DNA from: Aquila chrysaetos chrysaetos
Taxonomy: Eukaryota > Chordata > Aves > Accipitriformes > Accipitridae
Direction: 5' to 3'
Assembly (NCBI RefSeq): GCF_900496995.4
Contig: NC_044030.1
Location: 81,880,017 to 81,944,016 of the forward strand
DNA: 64,000 bases
The notes beneath the pieces are model-generated. The model was given only the letters and a program-made list of their open reading frames with translations, did no database searches and was not told where the DNA came from. Below are positions 14,712-26,645 of this stretch, piece after piece. The translations under genes were made by a program, and so were the position numbers. Position 1 is the stretch's first letter, and every line of letters starts with the position of its first letter.

Positions 14712-14742
<31 letters not shown>
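14712..14742 (+). repeat. Poly(A) run of 31, followed by purine tract
   Basis: There are thirty-one uninterrupted A residues followed by GGAAGGAAG and GAAAGG-type purines to about 14769. It could be the tail of an insertion, but no SINE, LINE or processed-gene body is recognisable to its left. The minus-strand frame with a poly-phenylalanine run here is an artefact of the tract. Confidence 0.85.
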
Positions 14743-14744
<2 letters not shown>

Positions 14745-17700
14745 AAGGAAGAAAGGAAAAGAAAAGAAGTTTTTTTCAAAACCCTTAAATTCTGATGTGT
14801 TGGGGTTTATTTTAAACTTTTCCATCAAAGCTACCTTTAAGGGAACAAGAAAACAATTCTTCGGTGTTTACTACATAAAACTTGAACTGCAAACAAGGAA
14901 GACACACAAAGCATGCCTTTTAATAGTAAAAATTAATATTTTCTGCCAAGAAGTTACAGATTTCTAGTTAATGTATTAATTTTACATATAAATAACCTGA
15001 CATGTTTGTAATTTTTATATATGATCTGCAAAAATTATTTATGTTCTTAAATTCACATACGTCAGCAGAAATAATGCACTCTAGGGCTATATTTAAACAG
15101 AGGAAAAGCCTCACTGTACATGGTATAGCCATGGGAAGCTTTCAAGAAACCAATTTACTGCTCTTAAAAATAATCTAAATATCTTCTCTTTTTTCACAAA
15201 GGGTTTCCTAATTGGAAAGGTTTTTTAAGTCATCAAGAGTTACTTAAACTTGAATATTCCAGCTTAATACTTATTTTGTCAAAAAAAAAAAAATTCTTGC
15301 TGTGTTATGATACTGTTGTGCATGTGTGTTGTTTATTTGTTTATGGGATTTTTTTTTTGGGGGGGGTAATAGCAGAGAGCACCCTTATCAAAATGACTTG
15401 GGAGGTGACCTTGTTAGATTATTGGCGTGACCTCTAAGAAAAGTGATCAGTTCAATGAATTTCCTGATAATTTTATAACTGACTTTGAAAAGCCCTGGAA
15501 AATATGGTTTAGAGAAGATTTCAGAAATATCCCTAAAGCTTAGATTATACAACTCACACAGGTAATGCTTCACTTTTAATTTCTATGCTCAGATGGGGAA
15601 ACTAGGACTGAGGTAAAATAAACGTACCTGGAGAAAAGCATGCAGAGTGACCCAGAGCCGATGTGGAACAGGACATCCTTCAAAGTTCAAGATCCATTCA
15701 AATAAATGAGGAACTGCTTTAAACATTTTTCTCCATTGGGGATGGCCTTTTTTCAAAAAAATGAGCTCGCTCAATGCATTGCTGCTTCTAGACTCCATAG
15801 CACTCGTTTTCACTGCAAACTCAAAGGTTACTCATATTTCTTCCTGATGGCCCATAGAAGCTGAACTTCTATCACATCTCAGAGCAGCTGCCACAATTCT
15901 CTTGAACCTGGTTTTACATTTACAGGGCAACAAAACACACATAAACATCGCTGACATAGTCTAGCGACCTGAAAATATGCCAGTAATAATTTTGTTGGCT
16001 GCACTGGTCCCGTGCTACTTTGCTGTCCTTCATTCAAGGAGCTGCTGTGAGAAACGTGAAATAGCTCGCTCCCCTTGCAGTGGGGAATTACAGGTTTTTC
16101 TATAGCGATTACTTTAAAGGGCAATATTGTAACTTTGCGTTGGAGAAGAGCATGTGGCCCAGAGTCACAGAGTGAGGTGGATATATATGGACCTATCTGT
16201 AAAATGTAGGTATCTAACATATCTCAGAGTACTGAGGGTTTTTCCTAGCTCTGTATTCCTTCAGGACAAACCAGCTCCTCAGAAGCGATGCCCTGGCACC
16301 ATTTGGACATTGGCATGGGTCAGGAATCATTCCATACAAGTAATTCACAATAAGACACCTTCTTACGGTGGGCTTGTGTTGGTCTCCCATATTCTTATGA
16401 ATAGCTACCTGCCCAAGGAGTCCTCGTGCCGTTGGGATGTCCCAGGGTGTTCTGCAGGGCTTCTATCTGCCGCTATGGAAAGGCTGAGGTCTCGTCTTCG
16501 TGCCATGTCTGCCAGCTCTGTGTGGGCACGGCAAATGCCCTTGGGCTGCTCAAAAAGCAAGAAAAGCCCACATTTAGCTAATGAAATCAAGGCCTAGCAG
16601 TCCACATGCTGTATTCTACAGATAATATCCAGGGAAACTCTTTGAACTTTTATGACACATAAAATACCTTTTCTACCACTGGAGAAGAAAAGGAAAATCA
16701 TTCCTCTTTCTCCAGGTTTCTTGGGAACGTCTCATGCAACTTAGCCTGGATGTTGTGGATGCAAAAGCTTACAGGCCCAAAAAAGTTCATGAAAGAGGTT
16801 CGATTGAGGATCACTGAAATAACATCTGCCTCAGGAAGTTTCTGTTTAATAGTGTCTGAGAGGATACACAACATATCTGAATATGTTTTAATCCTCTTTC
16901 CTGGGATTCTGCTTTGGCCTCAGCAGGAAACAGGTATTTGGTTGGCTGCAGTATAAAACATACATTCTTCTGTATTGCAAACCCTTAATTAAGATAAGGC
17001 AATAGGAAATATACCAAAACAAGAATCTACTGAGAACATTTCCTCCTGTAAGAAGAGGGCAACCCATGATATATGTTAGTCATGTTACCTAAGTCATTGC
17101 AAGTGCTTAAACTCAGAAACCTAACCAAATAATATCCCACAAAAAATACTATGAATTGATCAGAATGAAGTAGATCCCTATCCCTTTCAACTTATTATTT
17201 TCTAAAGATAAATGTATTTTATTTCTAGGTAAATAATACTCATACTTCTTTTAAATCCAGGCATTGTTTTGTAGTCGGCAGCACAGCAGCCCCCTGTAGC
17301 AATATGAAAGCTGGAGAGAGAAATGATCTATTAAGCTGGAACAGTTCTTAGTAGGACAAGACATAGTGCTTTATCTTGTCTAAATATAGGTGACCTAAAT
17401 GTAAAGGCCTTTACCAGTTCCCTTGGAAGCCTTGCCTACCGTCAAATGTGTCTCACCCGTTGGAAGTTAGCCAAATATTGAACCTCTATTTACTTCTATT
17501 ACTACTGAATAATGTACATACCCAAAGTTGTCCCAGCAGACGCCTCTCTCTCTCTCCGGCCCACTTTTATTACATAGATTAGAAATCTCTAAGATAAGTC
17601 ATATGCAAGTACTCCACCAAGTGCCAATAGCCCGCTCATCCTCACTGTGAATTCTCACAAGCCCAATCTGATGCATTTGCACATGTTTAGTACTTCTTTT

Positions 17701-20700
17701 AAGTATATATGGCCACATAATAGTTATACATTAATTTAAGCTAATTTTCCTGGCTTTCTCTACAGTGAAAGCAAGAGTATTCTGGTTTGTATGTTTAGGA
17801 AAACAGTAACTCAAAGATACTAAATGGGGCACATCATAGAAAATACATGCTGTGGGTATTGTCAGTAATACTATCAAGAGCATGGTCTCTCTTAATTTTC
17901 CTCTGGTGGCACAAAGATGTGGAGGAATGTTGTTTTTTGGGGTTTTTTTTTCACCCTAGCTTTAGTTCAGATACAGGCTGCAAGATAGATGGGGACAGAT
18001 GAAATTCTGGGGTTTGAACACAGTGTGTTTGTATGATTATACATGTGTGTCTCTGAGATTATGTGGGAAGTATAGGTTATATATTTTCCAGTGGGAAACC
18101 AGTCACATAGTGCCTGCCCTGCTTTAAAAGACGAAAAGAATATGTATAGCTCCAACATAGTGAAAAGCATTTTATGTAACTCTAGCATTTTGACATTTTT
18201 TTGCAGGAAAAAATTGTGTCAAGAAGAGCTGTTATTCTCCTGCTGTTTGATCAGCACAGCTGAGGGATGGGTGGGAACACACATCTACCTTCGGATCCCT
18301 TCCCAGCGGTGATGGTGCTCCTGCTCCTGCTCACACCCACCCCAGGGGAAGGGACCAGCTGCAGCCCAGAGGATTGTGGTGGATGAAACAAGGGGAATTC
18401 CTCCTCCAGGCTCCAACTTTGTTGGCCTCTGCCCCCTAAGTGAGACCCACAGGGGACTGTGGGCCCAACAGCACGATTGCAAGGCAGAGCCTGAGATTTA
18501 GCACTCGGCATCAACGCAACGCTACTGGTGAACCACAGGTCAACGAGCGAATATCTGGGGCTGCATTTTCTATATGGTATCTGGAAGGTGTTGTCCAAGG
18601 AGGACAGTCTCCTTCGGTATCAGGCTGAACATCAGCACAGACACGTGTTTATCAGTGAAATTATTGACACTGATTTATGTCCGTAGCATACTGAGGGCTT
18701 TTAACAGTGGTCTTCAAACTTGTTCTTAATTTACAAAATCTGACACAAGGTGGGCAGTCTGCAAACCAGGCAGACCTCCTTATCCATTAAAAGTGAAGGT
18801 CCTTTTGTGTCAAAGTATGTCTTTTCCTCTCCTGTCTATTTGAATCACTGTGATTCCTTATAAGGATTTTTATCACTCAATGGCAAGTGGATTGAAAAGT
18901 CTCTGTCAGGTGAAAGAACTGATATGGCACTGACTGTTCTCAAATTTCTCGGCAGTCCCTGGAGGTCTATCCTGGCTTAGAAGTTTTATCACAGCAATAT
19001 TTTACAGCTTCTATAACTTAAGTCTTTCTGAAGTTTATTGTTGGCAGGTATAGCGTATTCTCCTAGGCTTTGTGGTTTCATCTATTTTTCTTCTCATCTT
19101 TCATCCACATCATGGTAATCAACTCCACACAGGTCGAAGAACTCTTCAAAGTACTCCTTTGAACATCTGCCTCCTTAAAGACATCCCTGCTGTATTCTCT
19201 GATAACTTGGATCTCATCCAGTTTTGCTAGATAAAGACTTAGGAGTATTTGGTGAACACCTTATTAACTAAACAGGAGAGGAGAAACAGGTTCCTACATT
19301 TTTCACTAACATCTGGTCTGAGAACAGCGGGAGGGAAAAAGCCAGCAGCGAATGATCTGCATGCACTGGTTGCAAACTGGTAGCTGCTCTCCCAGATGAA
19401 ACCACATATTTGAAGTACCATTTAAAATCTTCAGCAGGGAGCTATCATACCATCTTTTATGTTAGTTATAAGGCATATAAATGAGGGGTTTGCTACCATC
19501 CTTCCAAAATTACAGAGCTGAGCATCCTACTTTTTCCCCAACTGTTCAGTTGAAACCAGCTGCTTTCCGTTTCTGAAGCATACACAGTACGGGGAGCCAG
19601 CAGACACCACAGAGAGATTTGTTCTTATAAGTATCCAGAGAAGCTTCAGTGAAGGGGCAACTTATTCCATAGCCACCTGTAGTCAGATTCTCATTAGAAA
19701 CCTGATGCATACCGCAGGGAAGGAAATCCAAACTTCCCATTGACTTAACTGAGTTTTGGTATTGTTTCTTTCTGTTTAATTTTCCATTCTGTGTTCTCTG
19801 TATTTTTTTTTTCATTAAAATGTGTTCCCAAACTGTATTGCATATTCACAGCAGTAGTAATTTCTCTGACCTCTTCCCTTCATTTTCTAGGCCAACCAAA
19901 TTGCATCATCCATAGGATGAAGCAAATCCTCATCAATTTCTATTGCTCTTGGTATCACCTATCTCATCTTAATATCCTCCACGAAACTCCTATGGTGTGT
20001 GCCCTTGAATCAAATCTCTGGAGCTTGTCTTGTCTATTTTTGTCATTATATCTGCTCTTATCCCATTTCTAGAAAGCATTAAGACACATCCAGAATGATG
20101 AATGCTGTAAGGCATTCCAAGTTCACTTGATTTTCATACCTTTACTGATACTGTATTGTCCTCTACTGCTTCTGCCTATGCTTCTCATTACTAACAGTCT
20201 GTTTCTTCTGTCTTCCTTAAATTGTCTTTTGCTTTGGGTTATCACTTTTGTAAGTTTTCAGAGACAGAACCCTCATATTCCTCTGGGTGATTGAAGTATA
20301 TTCATCATCATGCGACGAAAACATGTCATTCTTTTCTGGAGACGGATGTGAATCAACTGTTAAGATTTTTCATTGCCTTAGAAGAGCTGCCCACTTACAC
20401 TGACTGAATACCTTAAGTGTTCAAGCTTACTCATTCAATACCCTAGATAAAGAGGCATCTGTGATTAGTCAGCAGTGTCTAGCAGTGGAGGCAAAGTCAG
20501 TTTGCAGGAACTGTCAGCTTCTTATTCAGAAAGCTGAGTGACTTTGCAAAACTTTATCATTAAAAATATTACTCATTCTCCTCAGTATGAACATTAAATT
20601 AATGGGAAATTTATGAAGAAGGCAGAAGATGCAATGTCTTCAGTTTGTTGAAAGCACCTGAGACCATTTTACATTGCTGAGAGTGATGCAACAGAATAAG

Positions 20701-22355
20701 AGAAATAAAACATGAAACAGAGTGAGTTTATCTGCATGGAGCTCAAGATGGAGATGTTAGCCTTGATGTTTTGGAGTTGCAGAGAAACTAATGGAAGGAA
20801 CTGCCTAGGAATCTTTGTCAGGCTACAATGTTGGCAGGGGCTGAATGAAGTCACAACTATCATTTACGAAACAAATCTTGAATCTACTGCTTCTATCCTG
20901 ATTTATACTTTCCAGGACCAGGAATTCCAAACTATCTTGTTTGTAGAATGCAACAAGAGCAGACAAATATAAAACTTTTGTCCACTGAATTTCGTAGATG
21001 TGAAATAGACTGCCTTCCTCTTATATTAATTATACTTAAACTCTAAGGGTAAAATGATATTGTTTTCTTTTATACAAATAAAGGTAATATAATATTCATG
21101 TAAAAGACTTGCATTACTTTACCCTGCTAACATCGTTCTTTTAACAGGAGTTCTGTTCCAGCTGCAGCCACAAAAAATAATGGCTTTTGAACTGGTCGTG
21201 CAGTTGTTGAAACAGTTGTAAGTCTAAAAGCACTGTAAAAAAAATGATGCATGAGAAAGTGCGAGAATGGGAAAATCTCCTTGTCACATTAATTATCTAT
21301 TGACAAAAGATATACAGTAGGTGATGCAATGGCTTTGGATGTTCTTGTCTTTATTACCTCTTGGGGGAAAAGTTCAGATCATGAAATGAGTTTGGTGCTC
21401 TTGAGTGGACATTTGTCCTCATCACAAAACAACCTCATAATTCAGCACGATGTAACAAAATTGGAGAGCTCAAATTGAGGAGGCTTAGAACCAGAAGCAT
21501 CAGGGAATAATAAATCAAGCTAGAGGTGCAGGGCAATGCCGCTTGGGGTGACTTTCACAGCATCTGTGAGACAATGCCATCCCCATTACAAATCATTTTG
21601 CTCCTAAGGAGCTCCACACACTTGAAAGGACAGATCAAGCCAGAAACAGTGTTAAAAAGGAGGCTAATCAGAACTGGTATAAGACACTATTCTGTTCAAC
21701 TGCCGTTAAATTTTATGAGAACAGAGATTTTAATACTGTATTAAAGTCACATTCTGTAATTTTGCCTTTCCGCTCTTAATTTTCGGGGTTTTTTTCACAG
21801 TCATAAACAACGAGCAGTGTGCCTGATGCACACTTGTATAAATAAGAGTCCCTGAGGGGGATGTCTAAATATGGCTAACTACTCTAAGTATACTTAATTG
21901 AATTATATTAGCATAATTGTCTATATTAGACATCCATCTTTCAATTGCTAGTACAAATTCAGGTAAACACTGGTGCATTCTTATAACCAACTATAAAATT
22001 TGCATGATTTATATGAAATGAATTAATGGTCTTCAGTTTAATTTTTAACAGTCAAAATCATTATCTCAGTATCACCTTCTGAGGTGGCTGCAGCAGGTAC
22101 CTTTGTTTACTGTCTTTCCAAGAAGACCCACTGGCAGCTATTTTGCTTATCACAAATATCACAATCTGGCCGACAGAGAGTAACATTCAACTTGGGAGAA
22201 AATGTTGACACAGTTGTGGAGGGTAAATCATCATTATGAGAGACTAAAGTCTGCTGAGGCCCATCTTTTGCTTGTTGCATATGTTTTTTTTCTATCTGTC
22301 ATCATACATGGAGGGCTCAAATATCTAAGAAAGGCTAAGAATGAGAGACATATAG
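14743..22355. other. Gene-free 3' flanking DNA
   Basis: No intact gene. A possible decayed coding relic lies at 19094-19242 on the minus strand (see findings). A T10G8 junction occurs at about 15349-15366. A MIR-like piece containing CAGATGGGGAAACT lies near 15585-15660 but is too short to call. A CTCF-like motif occurs at 17897-17909. The 147-aa plus frame at 16154-16597 matches nothing I know. Confidence 0.5.
17897..17909 (-). promoter_or_regulatory. Weak candidate CTCF site
   Basis: The minus strand reads CCACCAGAGGAAA, agreeing with the CTCF core at 11 of 13 positions. The two mismatches fall in the important GGC part, so this is weaker than the site at 52969 but in the same orientation. 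Confidence 0.2.
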
Positions 22356-22427
22356 AAACTATATATATCATTGTTTCTATATATTGTTTCTATATTGTGT
22401 GTATATATATTATATAATATATATATA
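22356..22427. repeat. AT-rich repeat with 22-bp palindrome
   Basis: A 13-bp unit ATTGTTTCTATAT is directly duplicated (22370-22382 and 22383-22395). It is followed by a TA-rich block containing a perfect 22-bp palindrome centred on TTATATAA near 22402-22427. Such blocks can extrude as cruciforms. No gene is associated. Confidence 0.8.
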
Positions 22428-24517
22428 GTGGACAAAGTGAGGAGAATTCCTTCTTTTCATTCTAGCTACGCATTCTTACAATTCAGTCTCAAAATACACA
22501 TTTTTTAGTGTGTAAAGAAATGACTTTCAATCATTTGTAAAGACATCAGACCGTTAACATAGTTCATGAACTGACAATCTGAGGGAACGCAGAAGGTTTC
22601 TGTGCTTAGGTCCTAAGGCCTGTATGCAAAACCCATGAAAAAGGAAAACTTAAGTACTGCAATATTCCACCTTAACTTACAGCCTTCCCCAGATTACTTC
22701 TCAACTAGATACAACATGTGATCTGCTGTAACTGGGAAGAAGGGTAATTAACTGCCATATAGTATATATTTGCGAGAGACACCATGGATATGTTTGCAAA
22801 GTGTTATTATTTTATTTTATTTATTAGCTGGCTTTAATTATAATCCTGGAGGAAACTGAATTACAGTCTAACTGCAACGTAGTCTGACAGTGGAGTAAGT
22901 TATAGCTGCCACCTTCATGGGACTATAGGCAACACAGCAAAATAAAGTGATCGGTTTCCTTCTTCAAATTTTCCAGACATGATTAGATGAGAGACTAGTC
23001 AGAGATGGAAAAGTCTTTAGACACAGACCTGCTGTTTCTTAATTCTGTCAGCTAGGTTTCACAGCTAAATACAATCTTCTGTGATGGAATCATAGTGATT
23101 AATTAGGTAAAGCAGCTGCACCCAGCCTCTTGTGCAGTTATGACTTATGTTATCCTCACTGACTATAAACCTCCATCAGCTCTGCTCAATTAACTGAGGT
23201 TAAGCATTATAGATTATTGAGGAATTGGGTGATGGTAAATCAGAATGACTTTCCCAATTTAAAAACAAAGGGTGGTCAGGTGTTTCAGAGACAAGATTCA
23301 ATGCCAAGCATTTGCAGCACCATTCTCTGCCATAGATATTGGGTGGACAAATCATTAAAGATGGGGTTTATCATAACTGAATATAGCCATCAAGAAGTTA
23401 GGCTTAGAGACCAAGCTGCTCTTTATGGAGTGACATATAGCCACTGGAAAGAAGCAGCCATTTCAGGGGGTGATTCAACCTATGCTAACCATCCAGGTCA
23501 GATGGGACAAATCACCACTCTTTCTCCTTATTAACTGAAGAGGGACTCTGAATGACTGGATGTCATGCTCAAGTTTTATATGATCAAAGTGGTGTGAGAT
23601 AAATACAGACCTTTCTGCCCAATACATATTCAGAAATTATGAAAAATTTCCATGAGCCTGAAATTGCTCATGGAAGATGTAGCAGAAGATCCTCAGAGGG
23701 TGTGATGAGTCATTTTTCTTGAAGAGACTAATCTAGTACCAAATATCTTTCAAAATATGGCATGTAGGGGCTGGGTGTGGAGACATTCTGAATCTCGAGA
23801 TTTCATGGGCTTGGTACACCTAAAAATATGGCTATGTAAGCTGTGTCTGTACTAGTAATTTGAACATACCCAGGGAGGCACCCGAGCACATCTATACTGT
23901 TAAATTGTTAAAATGATCCCTAGCTTGGCTTCAGACCATGGCAGGCTAGCACTTTTGTAACCAGTTGCTGAGCATGGTGCAGAACCCAGCAGAGTCCAGG
24001 GAACACTTCCAACAGCAGTTTGTGTGCGGAAACCCTGCTGTGAAGGCTAAGAGAGTTTAATAGTATGGAAAGATGCTCCGTGCCAGATGACCTTAATGTC
24101 AGAGAATGGGCATGTTTAATACATGAATCCATTTAAGGCTTCATCTTAGGCTGTGCCCTCTTCTGCAATCGTTTCTGTAACACAAACTGACTTGAAGCAA
24201 GGTACCCCTAAAACTACGGAGCCAAGCCAGTGTTGATATAATATGTCCCCCAGTAGGGTGGGTGAAACGACATAATAACTAACACTAAATGGTTTTCAGT
24301 TGACTCAAAGCTTAGGCATCTGCCTGAAAAAGACCAACAAGCATCCCTCAAGATTTCTCAGGATAGTAATTCCTATGGTCTTTTATGCATGGAACGACTG
24401 CTTCATTCCCCTCTATGCAGTGTGCAGTATTGAAACAGTCACAGATGTTTCCCCTTGTTATTTATTGTCTCATAGCTGCCATCTGTTCAGTGAAGCCTCC
24501 TGTTGTCTCTCCACCAA
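22428..24517. other. Gene-free 3' flanking DNA
   Basis: Nothing recognised. The 105-aa plus frame at 23217-23534 has no recognisable domain. Confidence 0.45.
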
Positions 24518-24625
24518 TACTTAGCTCATAAACTCTTTGGACAAGCACATCTCTTTGTCTCTAGGATGCTTGACCTAAAATCTCTGTGGCAATACAGGTG
24601 AAATAATAATAGTAATTACAACAGT
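24518..24625 (+). repeat. Ancient amniote SINE/LINE 3' tail
   Basis: TTAGCTCATAAACTCTTTGG, then TCTCTTTGTCTC, then GGCAATACAGGTGAAATAATAATAG follow the order of the common reptile/bird element that ends GTAAGCTCTTTGGGGCAGGGAC...AATACAAATAATAAT. Similarity is partial and was judged by eye; an exact family name would need a repeat-library search. Confidence 0.5.
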
Positions 24626-25452
24626 ATAAACGCAGACTTCAGCTGTTGGAGGCAGGAAACAGAAAATTCACCTTAAATGCATGCACGTGTTCGTATTCCT
24701 CTGAAATAATCTTTCCAAAATAGAAATATAGCCACATATTATCTAACTATAGACATTAAAGTTGTACTTCTGAAGGATAATTTCTGACAAGTCAAAAAAT
24801 ACCACTGGATTTTCTTGAAGGGAAAGTGGAGAACAAAATATCAGATTTTAATGAACTGAAATTCTTCATGAAACCATAACCTTTTCAAGTTTAACAGAGC
24901 AAAACAAATCAACTGCCCCCCAAATCATCCAAAATATAATTAGTTGAAACCCTGCGAAAAAGCCAAAGAAAAAAATGAAAAAAATGAACATTTACTAACA
25001 AACATACATATTTTTCTAATGTTATCAATTATCACTCCAGGACAAACACAAATGACACTGACGACTATTATGGTTTCATGGAAATCACGAACTTTATTTT
25101 TTGACAAAATGAATGCATGTATTAATTGTAAAATTTATAAATAAAACTCAATAGTAAAAGAAGTCTGGGGAAAAAAATGGTCCATGAGAGTATACTCTAC
25201 TTCATGCCAGCTTTAAAAAGGAATATTTAAAAGATCTGTCCAACTGATCGATCAAGTGATTCACTTGGATGGTCAAGGACTGTGAAAGATGGTAACTGAC
25301 CTGATGCAATTCTCTAGTAAATCGAGGGCTGAATGCTACATCGCAGATGTTATTACATGCTGGGACAGAGCTGCATCGCTCTAGGGAGGGCTCTGGGAAG
25401 CATCAGACAGACAGTGCCTTTGTACGCTCCTTGGTGGGATGCAGGAGTGTGG
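24626..25452. other. Gene-free DNA, possible distal RIT2 3' UTR
   Basis: AT-rich. It contains a minus-strand AATAAA at 25093-25098 that could serve RIT2 if its 3' UTR is long. Nothing else was recognised. Confidence 0.35.
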
Positions 25453-25640
25453 CCAATGGTGAAACACTGGAACAGGTTTGCCCAGAGAGGTGGTGGATGC
25501 CCCATCCCTGGGAACATTCCAGGTCAGGTTGGACGGGGCTCCCAGCAACCTGATCTAGTGGAAGATGTCCCTGCTTTTGGCGGGGGGGGTTGGACTAGAT
25601 GACCTTTAAAGGTCCCTTCCGACCCAAACTATTCTGTGAA
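25453..25640 (+). mobile_element. CR1 LINE 3' end, 5'-truncated
   Basis: It reads in the sense orientation of a CR1 3' terminus: ACACTGGAACAGG, GCCCAGAGAGGTGGTGGATG, then a G-rich segment with TTGGACTAGATGACC, and finally CCCAAACTATTCTGTGAATC, which is the CR1 tail unit. About 190 bp remain, covering only the end of ORF2 and the 3' UTR. It lies antisense to RIT2, about 0.75 kb past its stop codon, so it may be part of a long 3' UTR. Confidence 0.9.
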
Positions 25641-26395
25641 TCGAATGCACGGCATGTCTGTAGGACACGGTAGCTCTGCTAGGCAGTCCCGGTGACTCAT
25701 GAGCAGAGGGGACAGAGCAGTCGCCCTGCAGCCTCCAGACAGCTGGTGCGTGATTTGTGCTATGCTTGCCAAGCCTTCCCCCTAAATGGAAAGGACACAA
25801 TGAGGATAGGGCTTTACAGGGTCAAAATCGGGAACCCCCAGCGTTCCCTTCGGGCCTGGGTCACACACACACATTGGCACAGAGACACGTGCGTGCGGGC
25901 TGAGCGCAGTCTAACCCTAAACCTACATGTGAATGCAAAGCTGAAGGACAAATCCTAAGGTCCTTAAACAGTCAAAATGTCCATTGAAATCAATGTTATT
26001 CATTCCTGGGATGGTGAAATGATCCATGCATGTAGAGAGGAGGCAATAAGTGCATCCGTTGTCCTAGAGCTGGTGGAAGCTGGTTCTGCCTTGGATGCTG
26101 GCTTAACTCCTAGCATTTGAACACCAGCCAGGGACCACAGGTTAAAAAACACAGTATTTTCTCCGCTCAGATTTGCAGAGAAGGGATGAGAGGGTATGCT
26201 AAGTGACTTTATCTATAATACAGAGGAGCCACAGGGCAACCATGAATTGGGCCTTCAAGGAGCTACTTCTGCATGAGGGCTGAAGGGAAGGAACTCCAGG
26301 ACCTGATCTGGAAGATGCTGTGTCAATGCTGCCTTTTTGAACTGTTACAGGTTACTGTGGTCAGCTCCTGATGGGTGGCTCATGGGGAATTGCCA
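25641..26395 (-). other. RIT2: Probable RIT2 3' UTR (3' end not located)
   Basis: This is the sequence directly downstream of the RIT2 stop codon on the minus strand. It should begin as 3' UTR because the stop lies inside the final exon. No AATAAA or ATTAAA was seen on the minus strand in this interval; only a weak GATAAA variant is present at 26208-26213. The nearest canonical AATAAA on the minus strand is at 25093-25098, beyond a CR1 insertion. If that site is used, the UTR would be about 1.3 kb and include antisense CR1. Part of the interval (about 25650-25920) is richer in GC and CpG than its surroundings. Where the transcript ends is inference only. Confidence 0.45.
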
Positions 26396-26623
26396 TCAGG
26401 TTGTACTTTCCTTTTTTTTCTTCAGGGATCCTTTCAGTTTCCGCCACAGACTATCCTTCCTCTTCATCTTCTTCTCTACCATGGGCAGTGAGGACTCTTT
26501 CCTTCGGATTTCCCTCACTAGTCCATGAAAGACATCATCAATGTAGAAGCGGAGGGCAGCTGAAGTCTCAAAAAAGGAGCAGGAGTATTCTCTGGCTAAG
26601 CTCATTCCTTCTTCAGTCGAGAC
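26396..26623 (-). CDS. RIT2: RIT2 (Rin) last coding exon, C-terminal 75 residues
   Basis: Reading the minus strand from 26623 down gives 75 codons and a TGA at 26396-26398. The peptide opens with VSTEEG, carries the Ras G5 box FFETSAA at residues 17-23, then helix alpha-5 ([16 protein letters not shown], 28-43), and ends in a lysine/arginine-rich tail (51-71) containing KRKDSLW and [10 protein letters not shown]. There is no C-terminal CaaX cysteine, as is usual for the RIT subfamily. RIT1 shares the helix, but the tail fits RIT2 better. RIT2 is a neuronal, plasma-membrane GTPase whose basic tail binds acidic lipids and calmodulin (family knowledge). The exon starts in phase 0 directly after TTGTAG. 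Switch I/II and the P-loop are encoded by upstream exons, which lie beyond the right edge of the window. The alternative assignment is RIT1 or another RIT paralogue. The frame is intact, so this is not a pseudogene. Confidence 0.88.
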   Translation of the reverse strand, partial: VSTEEGMSLAREYSCSFFETSAALRFYIDDVFHGLVREIRRKESSLPMVEKKMKRKDSLWRKLKGSLKKKKESTT

Positions 26624-26645
26624 CTACAAGGAAAAGAAAAGTCCA
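26624..26645 (-). other. RIT2: Splice acceptor and polypyrimidine tract of the RIT2 last exon
   Basis: On the minus strand the exon is preceded by AG (plus-strand CT at 26624-26625) and, just upstream, by a pyrimidine-rich run of the form CTTTTCTTTTCCTTGT. The reading frame meets an in-frame TAG exactly at the acceptor, so the coding frame cannot extend further right without splicing. This fixes the exon boundary and shows that RIT2 is transcribed right to left. Confidence 0.85.

Noticed and set aside
16154..16597. 147-aa plus-strand open frame
   Set aside because: No recognisable family or motif, and the antisense frames overlap it equally; treated as chance.
25908..25924. CTAACCCTAAACC, telomere-like repeat
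   Set aside because: Only about two units; too short to be an interstitial telomeric site.
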